From Gordonia malaquae NBRC 108250 (GTDB lineage: Bacteria > Actinomycetota > Actinomycetes > Mycobacteriales > Mycobacteriaceae), in assembly GCF_000344135.1 (NCBI RefSeq), contig NZ_BAOP01000024.1:1-64000 (forward strand): a stretch of 64,000 bases of DNA, read 5' to 3'. A program made the position numbers and the translations under genes. Below, piece by piece: positions 44,836 to 53,991 of the stretch; positions within the stretch are counted from its first letter, which is position 1, and each line of letters opens with the position of its first letter. Under the pieces are notes generated by a model. The model was not told the DNA's origin, ran no database searches, and worked only from the letters and a program-made list of their open reading frames with translations.

Positions 44836-45564
44836 CTACTTCGCGGTCGCGATGCCGAGTGACGGGAAGAAGTAGCAGGTGGCGTCGCCCTTCTTCACCG
44901 ATCCGTAGATCGCGGAGAGCACCGTTCCCGATCCGGTGTCGACGAGTCCACCGCGGACGCCGTTCGACGGAAGCAGATCCAGGACGGGCTTCAGAGTCGT
45001 CTTCACTGCTGCCGTGACGATCGAATCGACGACCGGAACCGGCGACAGTTCCTTGACACGCTTGACGGTCGCATTGACAAGGGTGTCGGCCAGCCCGTCC
45101 ATCGGCGCGCCGAGTCCGCCCTTGAAGGTGTTGACGTTGAACCAAGCTACCTGCATTCCGGCCTTGTCACCGGAATCGTTGAACACCCCGACCGGTACGA
45201 ATCCATACAACACTTCGCCCTTCTTCACTGTGTTCAAGTCGAGACCGAGAATCTCCAGGTCACCGAGCAACGGCGTGTTGGGTCCGGGCATCGCGCCGCC
45301 GAGTGCAAGCGGAAAGGTGAAGTCCGTGCACGCACCGATGGTCGGAGTGAACGGTGTGATGCCCATCTTCTTCAGAAGGGCGTTCGCGGCCTCGATGCCG
45401 TCGATGACACTCGCCGCGTCCTGCGGCTGCGGGTTGATCGAATCGAGCGCGTTCTTGGCGGCGAGGGATTGGCCGGTCGGTGCGGCGTGGGCCGGTGCGG
45501 CGACGACACCGCCGAGCAGGGCTGCGGACGCCGCGACGGCGGCGACGGCAAGACGGATCTTCAT
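44836..45564 (-). CDS. Secreted protein of unknown function (242 aa)
   Basis: An exported protein with a clear Sec signal peptide (MKIRLAVAAVAASAALLGGV, cleavage near AHAAP at about residue 28). The mature part is Gly/Leu/Val-rich (TDFTFPLALGGAMPGPNTPL, LYGFVPVGVFNDSGDKAGMQ) and has two cysteines, one in GACTDF and one in DATCYFF, which could form a disulfide. I do not recognise the family; the pattern resembles secreted proteins of Mycobacteriales. It stands alone, with its own terminator. Confidence 0.82.
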   Translation of the reverse strand: MKIRLAVAAVAASAALLGGVVAAPAHAAPTGQSLAAKNALDSINPQPQDAASVIDGIEAANALLKKMGITPFTPTIGACTDFTFPLALGGAMPGPNTPLLGDLEILGLDLNTVKKGEVLYGFVPVGVFNDSGDKAGMQVAWFNVNTFKGGLGAPMDGLADTLVNATVKRVKELSPVPVVDSIVTAAVKTTLKPVLDLLPSNGVRGGLVDTGSGTVLSAIYGSVKKGDATCYFFPSLGIATAK

Positions 45565-45790
45565 GAGGGCACTCCAGGATTCAGAAATCAGAGGATCGGG
45601 TGATGACGATGGTGTCCCGAATTCACTCCCACCACACCAGTCTCGTGCCGAAATGTGATGAATGCGTGCCCAATCGTGACCTGCATTAGCGCGTTCGGAC
45701 TACAAGCCTCGGTCCTACAGTTCGTCCGTTCGAAGGAATCGAGTCGTTGGCGTTCGGCCGTCGAGGATTCCGCGGACGCAATCTGCGCTG

Positions 45791-46812
45791 ATGAACGCCT
45801 GTCGTCGCCTGCTCGCCGCCGCTGCCCTGACGACCATCACGGTTTTGGCGGGCTGCTCCGTCGAAGGCTCACCGGCACGGGTCGCCCAGCCCGCGCCGAC
45901 GTCGAAGACGATCACCGCCATCGCGCCGACCGCGTTGATCATCGACGCGTCCGATTCGATGCTCATCGCGGACGCGCCGGGCGCGCGGATCGACGCTGCA
46001 CGATCAGCGGCGACGGGGCTCATCGACGCCATTCCAGCCGGATCACGCCTGGCGATCCTCACCTACGACACCGGCACCGGGAACACACGTGGAGAACGCC
46101 GAGCAGGCTGCCGCGACGTGAGCGTTCTCGTCCCGCTCGGTGCGGTGGACAAGAACTCCGCCCGGACGGCTGTCAACGGAGTCGTGCCACGTGGGTTCAC
46201 GCCGATCGCGGAACCGCTGAAGCGCGATGCGTCGCCGACAGCACTGGAGGAATGTTCGTCGGCGCAGCGAACGGGGCGCAGGTGGCGGCGCGACTGTTGG
46301 CGACGCAGGACGAGAAGGCGCAATCCACAGTTCTCAACGGTCCGTCGTTCAACGGAATCGAGTTGGGCGACAGAATCAGCGACATCCGCCGCGACCATCC
46401 GGACTTCCCGACGTCGTCGACACGCGACGGCGACCTGACGGTGTATCACTGGCACGACTGCGACTGGGCGTTCGCCGGCACGGGGGTTCTTGTCGAGATC
46501 CGCCCCGGCAGCGGGACGACCACGATCGACGGCATCGGTCGCGGCAGCAGTGTCGCAGACGCGACGAGGTTCTACGGCAAGCCGGTCCCCGACTCCGACA
46601 ACGCCGACGGGACCCGCACCGTCGTTTTCGACGCAGGCACGGCAGACGGCACCGGGTATCGGACGAGAGTGCAGGGCGCGGGCAGCTCCGGTCGCATCCT
46701 GGACGTCGTCGTCTGCGGATGCGCAGCAAGACCCGCCCCGCAGACACCACTGCCCGATTCACCGCCACCGTCCGGCACATGCCCGACCACGGTGACCGGA
46801 AAGACGGAGTGA
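45791..46812 (+). pseudogene. Frameshifted von Willebrand factor A lipoprotein
   Basis: The reading starts at the ATG at 45791 with a lipoprotein signal (TVLAGC, C22) and a VWA beginning with the MIDAS motif DASDS at 52-56, and runs through RLAILTYDTGTGN to GFTPIAEPLKR at about 46225. There the frame loses homology. The typical end of a VWA domain (TGGMFVGAANGAQVAARLLA) appears in the +1 frame from about 46240 and continues to 46812 (GIELGDRISDIRRDHPDFPT, GTGYRTRVQGAG). An internal deletion with a frameshift is the simplest reading; about 60-80 VWA residues are missing. The second part may still be translated from an ATG at 46252. Confidence 0.65.
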
Positions 46813-47243
46813 AGCATCCCCAGTTGGGCACGGTTCGGGTGTTCCTCGTTGCACCGGGCGATTCGATGGGCGAAGGCTGCGTGATCTCGGTGACCGGCTC
46901 CGGGGCGGTCCTGCCCGTCATCAAGGTCGGTGTCTATGACGACAGCCTGTCGTTCTACTCCCCGGCGTACGACATCACCGGGAACACCTTTGTGAAGTAC
47001 AACCCCGGCCGCTACGACGGTGTGATCGTCCTGGTCCCGACTCCGACCGGCTTCGCCGATCCAGGCGTCGACGAATCGGGATACATGGGCGAGCTCATGT
47101 TCTATTACGCCGAGGCGAAGGGCCCGGGGTCGGACGGGCGGTACGTGATCGAAAAGAGCAGCAACAACTGCACGCCCGACTGCGCGGGCGGAACGATCAC
47201 GAAGAAGACCCTGCGTTGGAACGGACACGACTACGCCGAGTGA
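46809..47243 (+). CDS. Hypothetical protein or third-frame tail of the VWA lipoprotein locus
   Basis: A GTG at 46809 overlaps the TGA of the previous frame (GTGA) and opens 144 residues: KHPQLGTVRVFLVAPGDSMG, YSPAYDITGNTFVKYNPGRY, DESGYMGELMFYYAEAKG, ending TLRWNGHDYAE. It has no signal peptide, although its composition (paired cysteines in NNCTPDCAG) looks exported. It could therefore be the 3' part of a larger exported protein split by a second frameshift. No family recognised. Confidence 0.5.
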   Translation: MKHPQLGTVRVFLVAPGDSMGEGCVISVTGSGAVLPVIKVGVYDDSLSFYSPAYDITGNTFVKYNPGRYDGVIVLVPTPTGFADPGVDESGYMGELMFYYAEAKGPGSDGRYVIEKSSNNCTPDCAGGTITKKTLRWNGHDYAE

Positions 47244-47296
47244 CGACTCGACATGATCGAGCGTAAGTCGACCTGTGGCATAGTGATCGAAACCAC

Positions 47297-47310
47297 TGGA
47301 ACGTGTTTCA
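47297..47310. promoter_or_regulatory. Candidate KstR operator (first)
   Basis: TGGAACGTGTTTCA fits the KstR consensus TnnAACnnGTTnnA exactly. It lies 31 bp upstream of the alpha/beta hydrolase start at 47341. KstR represses steroid-catabolism genes in mycobacteria and rhodococci. Confidence 0.65.
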
Positions 47311-47340
47311 GTTTCTTGCTGCCGACCGAAGGCTGGATCG

Positions 47341-48237
47341 ATGAGTAGTACACGCCGGGACCTCGGCTCCCGTCTGCCCGCGAACGTCCGGATCCCCGAC
47401 GTGGAGATCCCCGACGGCCGCATGGTCGAACTCCCCGGGCGCGGATCGACGTACGTCACCGACACCCCCGGCCCGACAGATGACGCGCCCGCCATTCTGC
47501 TGCTGCATGCGTTGTCGACCACCGGCCTGCTGGCGTGGTTCCCGAGCATTCCGGCGCTGTCGAAGAAGTTCCGCGTCATCACGATGGACCAACGACTGCA
47601 CGGTCGCGGCATCGACACCGACAAGTTCACGCTGCAAGACTGCGCCGACGACGCCGCCGCGGTGTTGGACGCACTGAGCATCGACAAGGCGATCATCGCG
47701 GGCTTCTCGATGGGATCGCTCATCGCGCAGCGCGTCTGGCGACAGCATCCCGATCGTGTCGGCGGGCTCGTGCTGTGCGCCAGCACCGATCAATTCCAGA
47801 CCAACACGACCGAGCGTCTGTTTCATCGCGCCATGGGGATGTCTCTCGGTTCGCCCCGTCGGCGGACACCGGCGAAAGGCGCGACTCCCCGGTCTGTCGA
47901 TCCCAGAGACGACATCCACAGGTGGGCGCTCGCCGAGTTCAAGTCCACTCGCCCGGCCGCCGTCGGACGTGCTGTCGCCGCGATCGGCAGCCACCACACC
48001 AAGCCGTGGATCCGTGAGATCGATGTTCCGACCGCGGTTGTCGTCCCGTTGCGCGACAAGGCGATCCCCCCGGCCCGCCAGATGGCGATGGCACGACGCA
48101 TTCCCGGTGCCACCATCCACGAGGTCGACGCGGGACACTCGTGCTGCGTGATGAACGCCGACGCGTTCGTCCCAGTCCTCATCGAGGCCACGAACACCGT
48201 CCTCGCGCGCTGGCGCGAGAACAGCACCCCCAACTGA
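47341..48237 (+). CDS. Alpha/beta hydrolase
   Basis: A 298-residue hydrolase. The oxyanion strand reads AILLLHALSTTGLLAWFPSI, the nucleophile elbow AGFSMGSLIAQ (serine nucleophile) and the catalytic histidine EVDAGHSCC. A polar Arg-rich insertion (about 165-200) forms the cap. It is followed 63 bp later by the SDR gene on the same strand, and preceded by a KstR-type palindrome, suggesting a part in lipid or steroid metabolism. The ATG at 47341 has no strong Shine-Dalgarno. Confidence 0.87.
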   Translation: MSSTRRDLGSRLPANVRIPDVEIPDGRMVELPGRGSTYVTDTPGPTDDAPAILLLHALSTTGLLAWFPSIPALSKKFRVITMDQRLHGRGIDTDKFTLQDCADDAAAVLDALSIDKAIIAGFSMGSLIAQRVWRQHPDRVGGLVLCASTDQFQTNTTERLFHRAMGMSLGSPRRRTPAKGATPRSVDPRDDIHRWALAEFKSTRPAAVGRAVAAIGSHHTKPWIREIDVPTAVVVPLRDKAIPPARQMAMARRIPGATIHEVDAGHSCCVMNADAFVPVLIEATNTVLARWRENSTPN

Positions 48238-48300
48238 CTTCCCTCCCGCTCGGTGGGAGCGAACACGCTTCGTCGAATCGAGCAGGAGTACGCACTGAGG

Positions 48301-49164
48301 ATGGACATGAACGCAACCCGCATCGCCGTTGTCACCGGAGCATCTCGTGGTGCGGGCAAAGGCATCGCCCTTGCACTCGCCGCGAGCGGCACCACCGTCT
48401 ACGTCACCGGCCGCACCTCGGCTGACGGCCAAGCCGACCTGCCCGGCACCGTCGCGCAGACCGCGGACGAGATCACCGCCCGCGGCGGAGTCGGCATCCC
48501 CGTGATCGTCGACCACTCCGACGACGCCCAGGTCGCAGCCCTGTTCGATCGTGTCCGATCCGAACACGGCAAGCTGGACATTCTGGTGAACAACGCGATC
48601 GCGATCCCGTCGGCGCTCACCAAGAAGGGGCCGTTCTGGGAGAAACCACTGGATCTCACCGACCTGTTCGACGTCGGAATGCGCTCGTCGTACGTGTCGT
48701 CGTTCTACGCCGGCCCACTGCTCGCCGCGAACGGTTCGGGCCTGGTGGTCAACACGTCGTCGTTCGGCGGATCCTGCTACATGCACGGACCGGCATACGG
48801 CGCCGGGAAGGCCGCCGTCGACAAGATGGCCCACGACATGGCCGTCGACTTCAAACCGTTCGGCGTCGCCGTGATCTCACTGTGGATGGGGCTGCTCAAG
48901 ACCGAGAGGACGATGGCAGCCTTCGCCGCGAACCCGGCCATGTACGAAGGCCTGGCCGCGACGGCGGAGAGCGTCGAGTTCCCCGGCCGAATCATCGACG
49001 CGCTGCATCGCGACCCGTCACTCATGGAGCGGACGGGCCAGGTGCTCGTCGGCGCCGAGATCGCCCAGGAACTCGGAGTCACCGACGTCGACGGCAACCA
49101 ACCACCGTCGCACCGCCCATTTCTGGGTGATCCGCCGACGTTCAGCGCCGCCGTCGTCGAGTGA
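48301..49164 (+). CDS. Short-chain dehydrogenase/reductase
   Basis: A 287-residue NAD(P)-dependent oxidoreductase. The cofactor motif is VVTGASRGAGKGIALAL (GxxxGxG), followed by ILVNNAIAI, serine in VVNTSSFGG and the catalytic tyrosine-lysine pair in PAYGAGKAAVDKMA. The ATG at 48301 is preferred; an ATG two codons later is equally possible. It is probably cotranscribed with the upstream hydrolase and convergent with the WS/DGAT gene. The substrate may be a steroid or lipid alcohol, by context only. Confidence 0.9.
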   Translation: MDMNATRIAVVTGASRGAGKGIALALAASGTTVYVTGRTSADGQADLPGTVAQTADEITARGGVGIPVIVDHSDDAQVAALFDRVRSEHGKLDILVNNAIAIPSALTKKGPFWEKPLDLTDLFDVGMRSSYVSSFYAGPLLAANGSGLVVNTSSFGGSCYMHGPAYGAGKAAVDKMAHDMAVDFKPFGVAVISLWMGLLKTERTMAAFAANPAMYEGLAATAESVEFPGRIIDALHRDPSLMERTGQVLVGAEIAQELGVTDVDGNQPPSHRPFLGDPPTFSAAVVE

Positions 49165-49173
49165 TGACGCGGT

Positions 49174-50595
49174 CTACTCGACCGCAGCAGCCCCAGCTTC
49201 AGCGACTTCCTTGAGTCGAGCGAGTTCACGCGGGAAGTGCTCGACCATGGTCTGAGGATTGCGCACGCTCAACTCGGAGGCGATGATTCCGACGTGCACC
49301 ACGCCGTTGTTCGACAGAACGGTGATGTTGAGGCCCGCACCGTGGAAGACCGGTCCGAGCGGGTAGAGGCCGTCGATCCGAGCACCCATGAAGTAGAGCG
49401 GGATCGGCGGTCCGGGCACGTTCGAGATCACCAGATTGTGCACCACCGGGTGCTTCTCGGCGAGGCGCAGACCAGCGTAGGCCCGGACTGCGAGTCCGAA
49501 GGTCCGGGGCGCCGCGAACTCGGCCCAGTCCTGCAACGTGTCGGCGGGAATCGCTTTGTGGTGCTCTTTGGCGTTCTTGTTGGCCTCCGTCATCGACTGG
49601 AGGCGCTCCATCGGGTCGTCGATGTCGGTCCCGAGGCGTGCGAACAACGCCGAGACCTTGTTCGCGCCGCCTTCGCGCTCCGACTCGCCGCGAACGGACA
49701 CGGGAACCGACGCGAGCAGAGGCGCTTCCGGAAGTTCACCACGTTCGTCGAGGTAGGCGCGCAGTGCACCGCCGGCAACGCTGAGGACGATGTCGTTGAC
49801 GGTCGCGCCGGTGGCTCGACGGACAGTCTTGATGTCCTCGAGATCCATGTCGGCGACGGCGATCGTGCGATGACCGTTGATGGTCCCGTTGAACGAGGTG
49901 CGGGGCGCGGTGAACGGCGGCGCCATCGCCGTTCCTTCGCGTGCGCGGCCGATCGTCGCGGTGATCAGCCCGACCGACGGCATCACCATCTTCGGGATCG
50001 ACAGCGGACGAGCGAGCGTGTCCAGCAGTCCTCGACCGAACAGTTCCAGGCCGCCGGGGCCGCTCTCGTTGCGGGCGTCTGCGTCGGGAGCGAGCGGGGG
50101 CGCGTCCGGCTCGAGGCTGCACAGGTACGAGATGAGGTTCGAACCCGAGGCGCCGTCGACCGTCGCGTGGTGCATCTTCGAGAAGATCACCACCTTCTCG
50201 ACGCCGTTCGAGTCGATGTACCCCTCGATCAGCCACATCTCCCACAGCGGCCGGTTCCGGTCCATCGGCAGTCCGGCGAGATGTCCGCACACCTCGACGA
50301 GTTCGGCGTAGGTCGCCGGCTTAGGCAGCGCCATGCGATGGAAGTGGTGATTGATGTCGAAATGGTCGTCGTTCACCCAGATCGGGTGCCCGAGATCGAG
50401 GGGAACACGCCTGATCTTGCGAGTGAACTGCGGGACCTTCCGCACTCGCGATTCCAGGGTGTCGCGCATGGCGGCGTACGAGTAGCCGCCGGGCATCGTC
50501 GTCGTGTCGAGGACGAGAAGCCCACAGACATGCATCAATTGCTCGGGGGTCTCAAGGTAGAGAAAGCTTGCGTCAAGGCCACTCAGTCGGTCCAT
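49174..50595 (-). CDS. Wax ester synthase/diacylglycerol acyltransferase (WS/DGAT)
   Basis: Joins acyl-CoA to diacylglycerol or fatty alcohol to make storage triacylglycerol or wax ester. 473 residues with the family start MDRLSGLDASFLYLETPEQL and the catalytic HHxxxDG motif (HHATVDG at 142-148). Other conserved blocks are the PLW motif (DRNRPLWEMWLIEG) and TVNDIVLSVAGGALRAYL. A C-terminal block contains VISNVPGPPIPLYFMGARID. A KstR-type palindrome lies 25 bp upstream of the ATG. Typical of Mycobacteriales. Confidence 0.95.
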   Translation of the reverse strand: MDRLSGLDASFLYLETPEQLMHVCGLLVLDTTTMPGGYSYAAMRDTLESRVRKVPQFTRKIRRVPLDLGHPIWVNDDHFDINHHFHRMALPKPATYAELVEVCGHLAGLPMDRNRPLWEMWLIEGYIDSNGVEKVVIFSKMHHATVDGASGSNLISYLCSLEPDAPPLAPDADARNESGPGGLELFGRGLLDTLARPLSIPKMVMPSVGLITATIGRAREGTAMAPPFTAPRTSFNGTINGHRTIAVADMDLEDIKTVRRATGATVNDIVLSVAGGALRAYLDERGELPEAPLLASVPVSVRGESEREGGANKVSALFARLGTDIDDPMERLQSMTEANKNAKEHHKAIPADTLQDWAEFAAPRTFGLAVRAYAGLRLAEKHPVVHNLVISNVPGPPIPLYFMGARIDGLYPLGPVFHGAGLNITVLSNNGVVHVGIIASELSVRNPQTMVEHFPRELARLKEVAEAGAAAVE

Positions 50596-50619
50596 GTCGG
50601 CGACACTACATCAGCGAAC

Positions 50620-50633
50620 TAGAACACGTTCTA
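50620..50633. promoter_or_regulatory. Candidate KstR operator (second)
   Basis: TAGAACACGTTCTA is a palindrome with 6-bp arms, fits TnnAACnnGTTnnA exactly, and lies within AACTAGAACACGTTCTACTT. It is 25 bp upstream of the WS/DGAT start and 83 bp upstream of the divergent flavin-binding protein gene, so it could act on both. Confidence 0.72.
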
Positions 50634-50715
50634 CTTTGTTTGGAAAATGTGCTCACCAGCACAATCAGCACGCCAGGGCGTCCTTCGAACGAAGGATCAG
50701 TGTTCACTGAAGGTC

Positions 50716-51357
50716 ATGGGAAATCGCTACCAGCGCATCGTGTTCGGCGACGCCGCCCGAGCGCGCCAACGGTCGGCCGGCAGCGTCGGAGCCTACGGCG
50801 GAGACATGTCAGGCGACGAGGCTCCGGTCGATGAAGGCCGTCAGGAACTCGGGTCACGCGAGCTGTCGATGCTGACGTCCGCCTTTCAACTCCATCTCGC
50901 AACGGTCACCGAATCAGGGTGGCCGTACGTCCAATACCGAAGCGGTCCAGCGGGATTCGTCCATCACCTCGGCGACAACCGGATCGCGTTCGCGGACTTC
51001 CGCGGCAACCGTCAATTCGTCTCCACCGGCAACATCGACGCGAACGGCCTCGTCGCGATCTTCGTCGCCGACTATCCACTGCGCAGTCGTCTCAAAGTAT
51101 TCGGCCGGGCACACGTGTCCGACGACCCCGGACTCCTTCGCCGACTTCGCCGGGTGGACGACGGCGAGATCTCCGCGACATGCGAGCGCAGCATCGTCGT
51201 CGACGTGGAGGCATTCGACTGGAACTGCTCCCGCAGCCTCGTCCCTCAATACACGGCAGACCAAGTTCGTGAGCGGGTCCAGCCGTACATCGACCGGATA
51301 ACCGAACTGCAGAGTGAGGTCGCCGCACTCCGGGCCGCTGCCGAGGAGAAGCCCTAG
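50716..51357 (+). CDS. Pyridoxamine 5'-phosphate oxidase-family flavin-binding protein
   Basis: 213 residues of the split-barrel FMN-binding type: LHLATVTESGWPYVQYRSGP, FADFRGNRQFVSTGNIDANG and LKVFGRAHVSDDP follow the family pattern. Such proteins bind FMN, F420 or haem and reduce small molecules. The C-terminal helix (YIDRITELQSEVAALRAAAE) may form a coiled-coil dimer. The ATG at 50716 starts near the domain; the frame is open upstream. Divergent from the WS/DGAT gene across the KstR-type site. Confidence 0.85.
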   Translation: MGNRYQRIVFGDAARARQRSAGSVGAYGGDMSGDEAPVDEGRQELGSRELSMLTSAFQLHLATVTESGWPYVQYRSGPAGFVHHLGDNRIAFADFRGNRQFVSTGNIDANGLVAIFVADYPLRSRLKVFGRAHVSDDPGLLRRLRRVDDGEISATCERSIVVDVEAFDWNCSRSLVPQYTADQVRERVQPYIDRITELQSEVAALRAAAEEKP

Positions 51358-51509
51358 CGAGTCCGCTGCCGGTACACCCAGAAGCCGAGGATCGCCAGCC
51401 AGACCGGCACGGCGATCGCGAGCATCATCCACTGCTGTTGACCGACCATCATGGCGCAGGCGACGAACATCAGCACACAGGCGAAGAAGATGAGAAATCT
51501 CGGGTTCAC
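51354..51509 (-). CDS. Small membrane protein (51 aa)
   Basis: A leftward frame from a GTG at 51509 gives 51 residues with two hydrophobic helices (FLIFFACVLMFVACAMMVG and WMMLAIAVPVWLAILGFWVY) ending in a basic YRQRTR. The positive end suits an inside C-terminus. It overlaps the end of the preceding gene by 4 bp, tail to tail. The hydrophobicity pattern and short loop support a real gene; the function is unknown. Confidence 0.6.
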   Translation of the reverse strand: MNPRFLIFFACVLMFVACAMMVGQQQWMMLAIAVPVWLAILGFWVYRQRTR

Positions 51510-51540
51510 ACGTGAACAGTACCGACTACGCTCTGCAGAG

Positions 51541-52080
51541 ATGGCAGTCCTGCATCAGGCGACGATCACGCCCACCAAACTCGAACTCGTCATCGCGCAT
51601 CTCGATGCGGTCCCGTGGGGTGGTTCAGGCGAGGTCACGATGATCGGCGGATATCGCTTCGACGACCCAGCGGGCAGAGTCGGCGTCGAAGCACTGCTCG
51701 TCACGCGTGGCGACCGCGTGCTGCACGTTCCGCTCACCTATCGCGACGCTCCCCTTCCCGAAGCCGATGCGCACCTCATCACAACGATGAGCCACTCCGT
51801 GCTCGGCGACAGGTGGATCTACGACGCCGCCGCCGACCCCGTGGGCGTCGACTGCTTCACACGTGCGCTGCACGGAGATCTGGAGCAAGCCGCACTCGAG
51901 GTCCACAAAGCCGACGGGAGCGTCGTTCCGATGGACCCGCCCGTCCGGATCCGCCTCGAGGGCGCCTCGACCGGCGACACCATCCTCTTCACCCACGACC
52001 TCGCCGAACCCGCCATCGGCGACGCACGACTCGTCGCAGGCTGGGACGACGGCTTCGGCGTCGTCGCCGCGCTCGCCTGA
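51541..52080 (+). CDS. Maltokinase N-terminal cap-like domain protein
   Basis: 179 residues. The start MAVLHQATITPTKLELVIAH and GGYRFDDPAGRVGVEALLVT, followed by HVPLTYRDAPLPEADAHLIT and HSVLGDRWIYDAAADP, match the N-terminal cap of actinobacterial maltokinases (Mak/Pep2), here as a stand-alone protein without a kinase domain. Such free caps are often labelled 1,4-alpha-glucan branching proteins. The biochemical role is not known. The ATG at 51541 aligns with the cap start. Confidence 0.82.
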   Translation: MAVLHQATITPTKLELVIAHLDAVPWGGSGEVTMIGGYRFDDPAGRVGVEALLVTRGDRVLHVPLTYRDAPLPEADAHLITTMSHSVLGDRWIYDAAADPVGVDCFTRALHGDLEQAALEVHKADGSVVPMDPPVRIRLEGASTGDTILFTHDLAEPAIGDARLVAGWDDGFGVVAALA

Positions 52081-52098
52081 TCACAGCGCGCACGACGA

Positions 52099-52127
52099 AG
52101 CCCGCCACCGGAACACGGCGGCGGGCT
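52099..52127. terminator. Bidirectional terminator hairpin
   Basis: Arms AGCCCGCC and GGCGGGCT around a 13-base loop lie between the convergent maltokinase-cap gene and glyS, 18 bp after the former and 16 bp after the latter's stop. Confidence 0.55.
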
Positions 52128-52142
52128 CGGTGTCGAACGAGG

Positions 52143-53534
52143 TCAGGAACCGATGAGCTTGCCGCCGAGGTACTCGACGACCTTGTCCAGCGAGACACGC
52201 TCCTGGCTCATGGTGTCGCGCTCACGGATAGTGACGGCCTGGTCGTCGAGGGTGTCGAAATCGACCGTCACGCAGAACGGTGTGCCGATCTCGTCCTGAC
52301 GGCGGTAACGCTTGCCGATGCCCTGGGCATCGTCGAACTCGACGTTCCAGTGCTTGCGCAGCTCCGCGGCAAGGTCGCGCGCCTTCGGCGACAGCTTCTC
52401 GTTCCGCGACAGCGGGAGCACCGCGGCCTTGACCGGCGCGAGACGACGGTCGAGCTTGAGCACCGTGCGGGTGTCGGTGCCGCCCTTGGCGTTCGGGACC
52501 TCTTCGTCTGTGTACGCATCGCACAGGAACGCCATCATCGACCGGCCGAGGCCTGCGGCGGGCTCGATCACGAACGGCGTGTACTTCTCACCGGTGGCCT
52601 GGTCGAAGTAGACCAGGTCGTCGCCGGAGGCTTCACTGTGCGTACGGAGGTCGTAGTCGGTGCGGTTCGCAACGCCTTCGAGCTCACCCCACGGGTTGCC
52701 GCCGAAGCCGAACTTGTACTCGACGTCGACGGTGCGCTTCGAGTAATGCGACAACTTCTCTTTCGGGTGGTCGTAGAGACGCAGGTTCTCCGGGTCGATG
52801 CCGAGATCGACGTACCAGTTGAAGCGAGCGTCGATCCAGTGCTGGTGCCATTCCTCGTCGTCACCGGGCTTGACGAAGAACTCCATCTCCATCTGCTCGA
52901 ACTCGCGGGTGCGGAAGATGAAGTTTCCGGGCGTGATCTCGTTGCGGAAGCTCTTGCCGACCTGTGCGATGCCGAACGGCGGCTTGCGGCGCGACGTCGT
53001 CATCACGTTCTTGAAGTTGATGAAGATGCCTTGGGCCGTCTCCGGTCGGAGGTAGTGCAGACCCTCGGAGTCGTCGACGGGGCCGAGGAAGGTCTTGAGC
53101 AGACCCGAGAAGGCCTTCGGCTCGGTCCACTGGCCCTTGGTCCCGCAGTCCGGGCAGGCGATCTCCGACATCGGAACGGTGTCCGGGTCGTCGATGCCCT
53201 TCTTGAGCGCGTACGCCTCCTGGAGATGATCCTGGCGCTGACGCTTGTGACAGTTGGTGCACTCGATGAGCGGATCAGTGAACACGTCAACGTGACCCGA
53301 CGCCTCCCACACGCGACGCGGGAGGATGACCGATGAGTCGAGGCCGACCACATCGTCGCGCGAGGTGACCATGGTCCGCCACCACTGACGCTTGATGTTC
53401 TCCTTCAGCTCCACACCCAAGGGGCCGTAGTCCCAGGCCGAGCGCGTACCACCGTAGATCTCACCGCACGGGTACACCAGACCGCGCCGCTTGGCGAGGT
53501 TGACGACAGCATCGACTTTGGACTGCACAGCCAC
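52143..53534 (-). CDS. glyS: Glycyl-tRNA synthetase (dimeric, class II)
   Basis: Charges tRNA-Gly. 463 residues: N-terminal [20 protein letters not shown], a zinc-type insertion with two Cys pairs ([14 protein letters not shown] and IACPDC), class II motif 2 ([20 protein letters not shown]) and motif 3 ([16 protein letters not shown]), and a C-terminal anticodon-binding domain ([20 protein letters not shown]). The length matches Rv2357c. The ATG at 53534 is normal. The smtB-zur pair follows on the opposite strand, as in M. tuberculosis. Confidence 0.97.
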   Translation of the reverse strand: MAVQSKVDAVVNLAKRRGLVYPCGEIYGGTRSAWDYGPLGVELKENIKRQWWRTMVTSRDDVVGLDSSVILPRRVWEASGHVDVFTDPLIECTNCHKRQRQDHLQEAYALKKGIDDPDTVPMSEIACPDCGTKGQWTEPKAFSGLLKTFLGPVDDSEGLHYLRPETAQGIFINFKNVMTTSRRKPPFGIAQVGKSFRNEITPGNFIFRTREFEQMEMEFFVKPGDDEEWHQHWIDARFNWYVDLGIDPENLRLYDHPKEKLSHYSKRTVDVEYKFGFGGNPWGELEGVANRTDYDLRTHSEASGDDLVYFDQATGEKYTPFVIEPAAGLGRSMMAFLCDAYTDEEVPNAKGGTDTRTVLKLDRRLAPVKAAVLPLSRNEKLSPKARDLAAELRKHWNVEFDDAQGIGKRYRRQDEIGTPFCVTVDFDTLDDQAVTIRERDTMSQERVSLDKVVEYLGGKLIGS

Positions 53535-53628
53535 GGTTTCTGATCTCCACGACGTTGGGGTTGGGAACAGTCACCAGGGTAGTCGTTGCGTGCAACACCG
53601 CATCACCTCCCTCCACACTGGAACAGCA

Positions 53629-53644
53629 AATGACAATCACTTCC
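53629..53644. promoter_or_regulatory. Possible zinc-regulator site upstream of smtB-zur
   Basis: AATGACAATCACTTCC, close to the smtB-like start, resembles the ATGAAAATCATTTTCAT core of zinc-uptake regulator boxes in most of its left part, and is AT-rich against a GC-rich background. It could bind SmtB or Zur. The match is imperfect on the right. Confidence 0.35.
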
Positions 53645-53658
53645 TTTAAGATGGTGGG

Positions 53659-53991
53659 ATGGTTCACCCGAGTCCCTCCGTGACGCCGACGACCGACCAC
53701 GCGGGAAACGCAGCAGCCGCCGACCTCCTGCGCTCTCTCGCGTCGCCTGCCAGAGTCGCCATCGTCCTGAGCCTGCGCGAGCGGTCCATGTGCGTCCACG
53801 AACTCGTCGACGCGTTGCACCTGAACCAACCGCAGGTAAGCCAGCACTTGAGCGTTCTCAAGAAGTCCGGAGTCGTCGTCGGAACCCGTCGTGGCAGGGA
53901 GATCGACTACGCGCTCGCCGACGACCACGTCGCCCACATCGTGGTGGACGCACTGATCCACGCGTCAGAACTGCGCGAGGCGAAACAGTGA
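53659..53991 (+). CDS. ArsR/SmtB-family zinc-responsive repressor
   Basis: 110 residues, winged-helix repressor. DNA-binding part: SPARVAIVLSLRERSMCVHE, ELVDALHLNQPQVSQHLSVL. The last helix contains DDHVAHIVVDALIHASE, which fits the alpha-5 metal site D-x-H-x10-H-x2-E of SmtB-type zinc sensors exactly. Its start overlaps no other gene; its TGA overlaps the zur GTG (GTGA), so the two form one operon, as Rv2358-furB do in M. tuberculosis. In high zinc it should release DNA and allow zur expression. Confidence 0.9.
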   Translation: MVHPSPSVTPTTDHAGNAAAADLLRSLASPARVAIVLSLRERSMCVHELVDALHLNQPQVSQHLSVLKKSGVVVGTRRGREIDYALADDHVAHIVVDALIHASELREAKQ

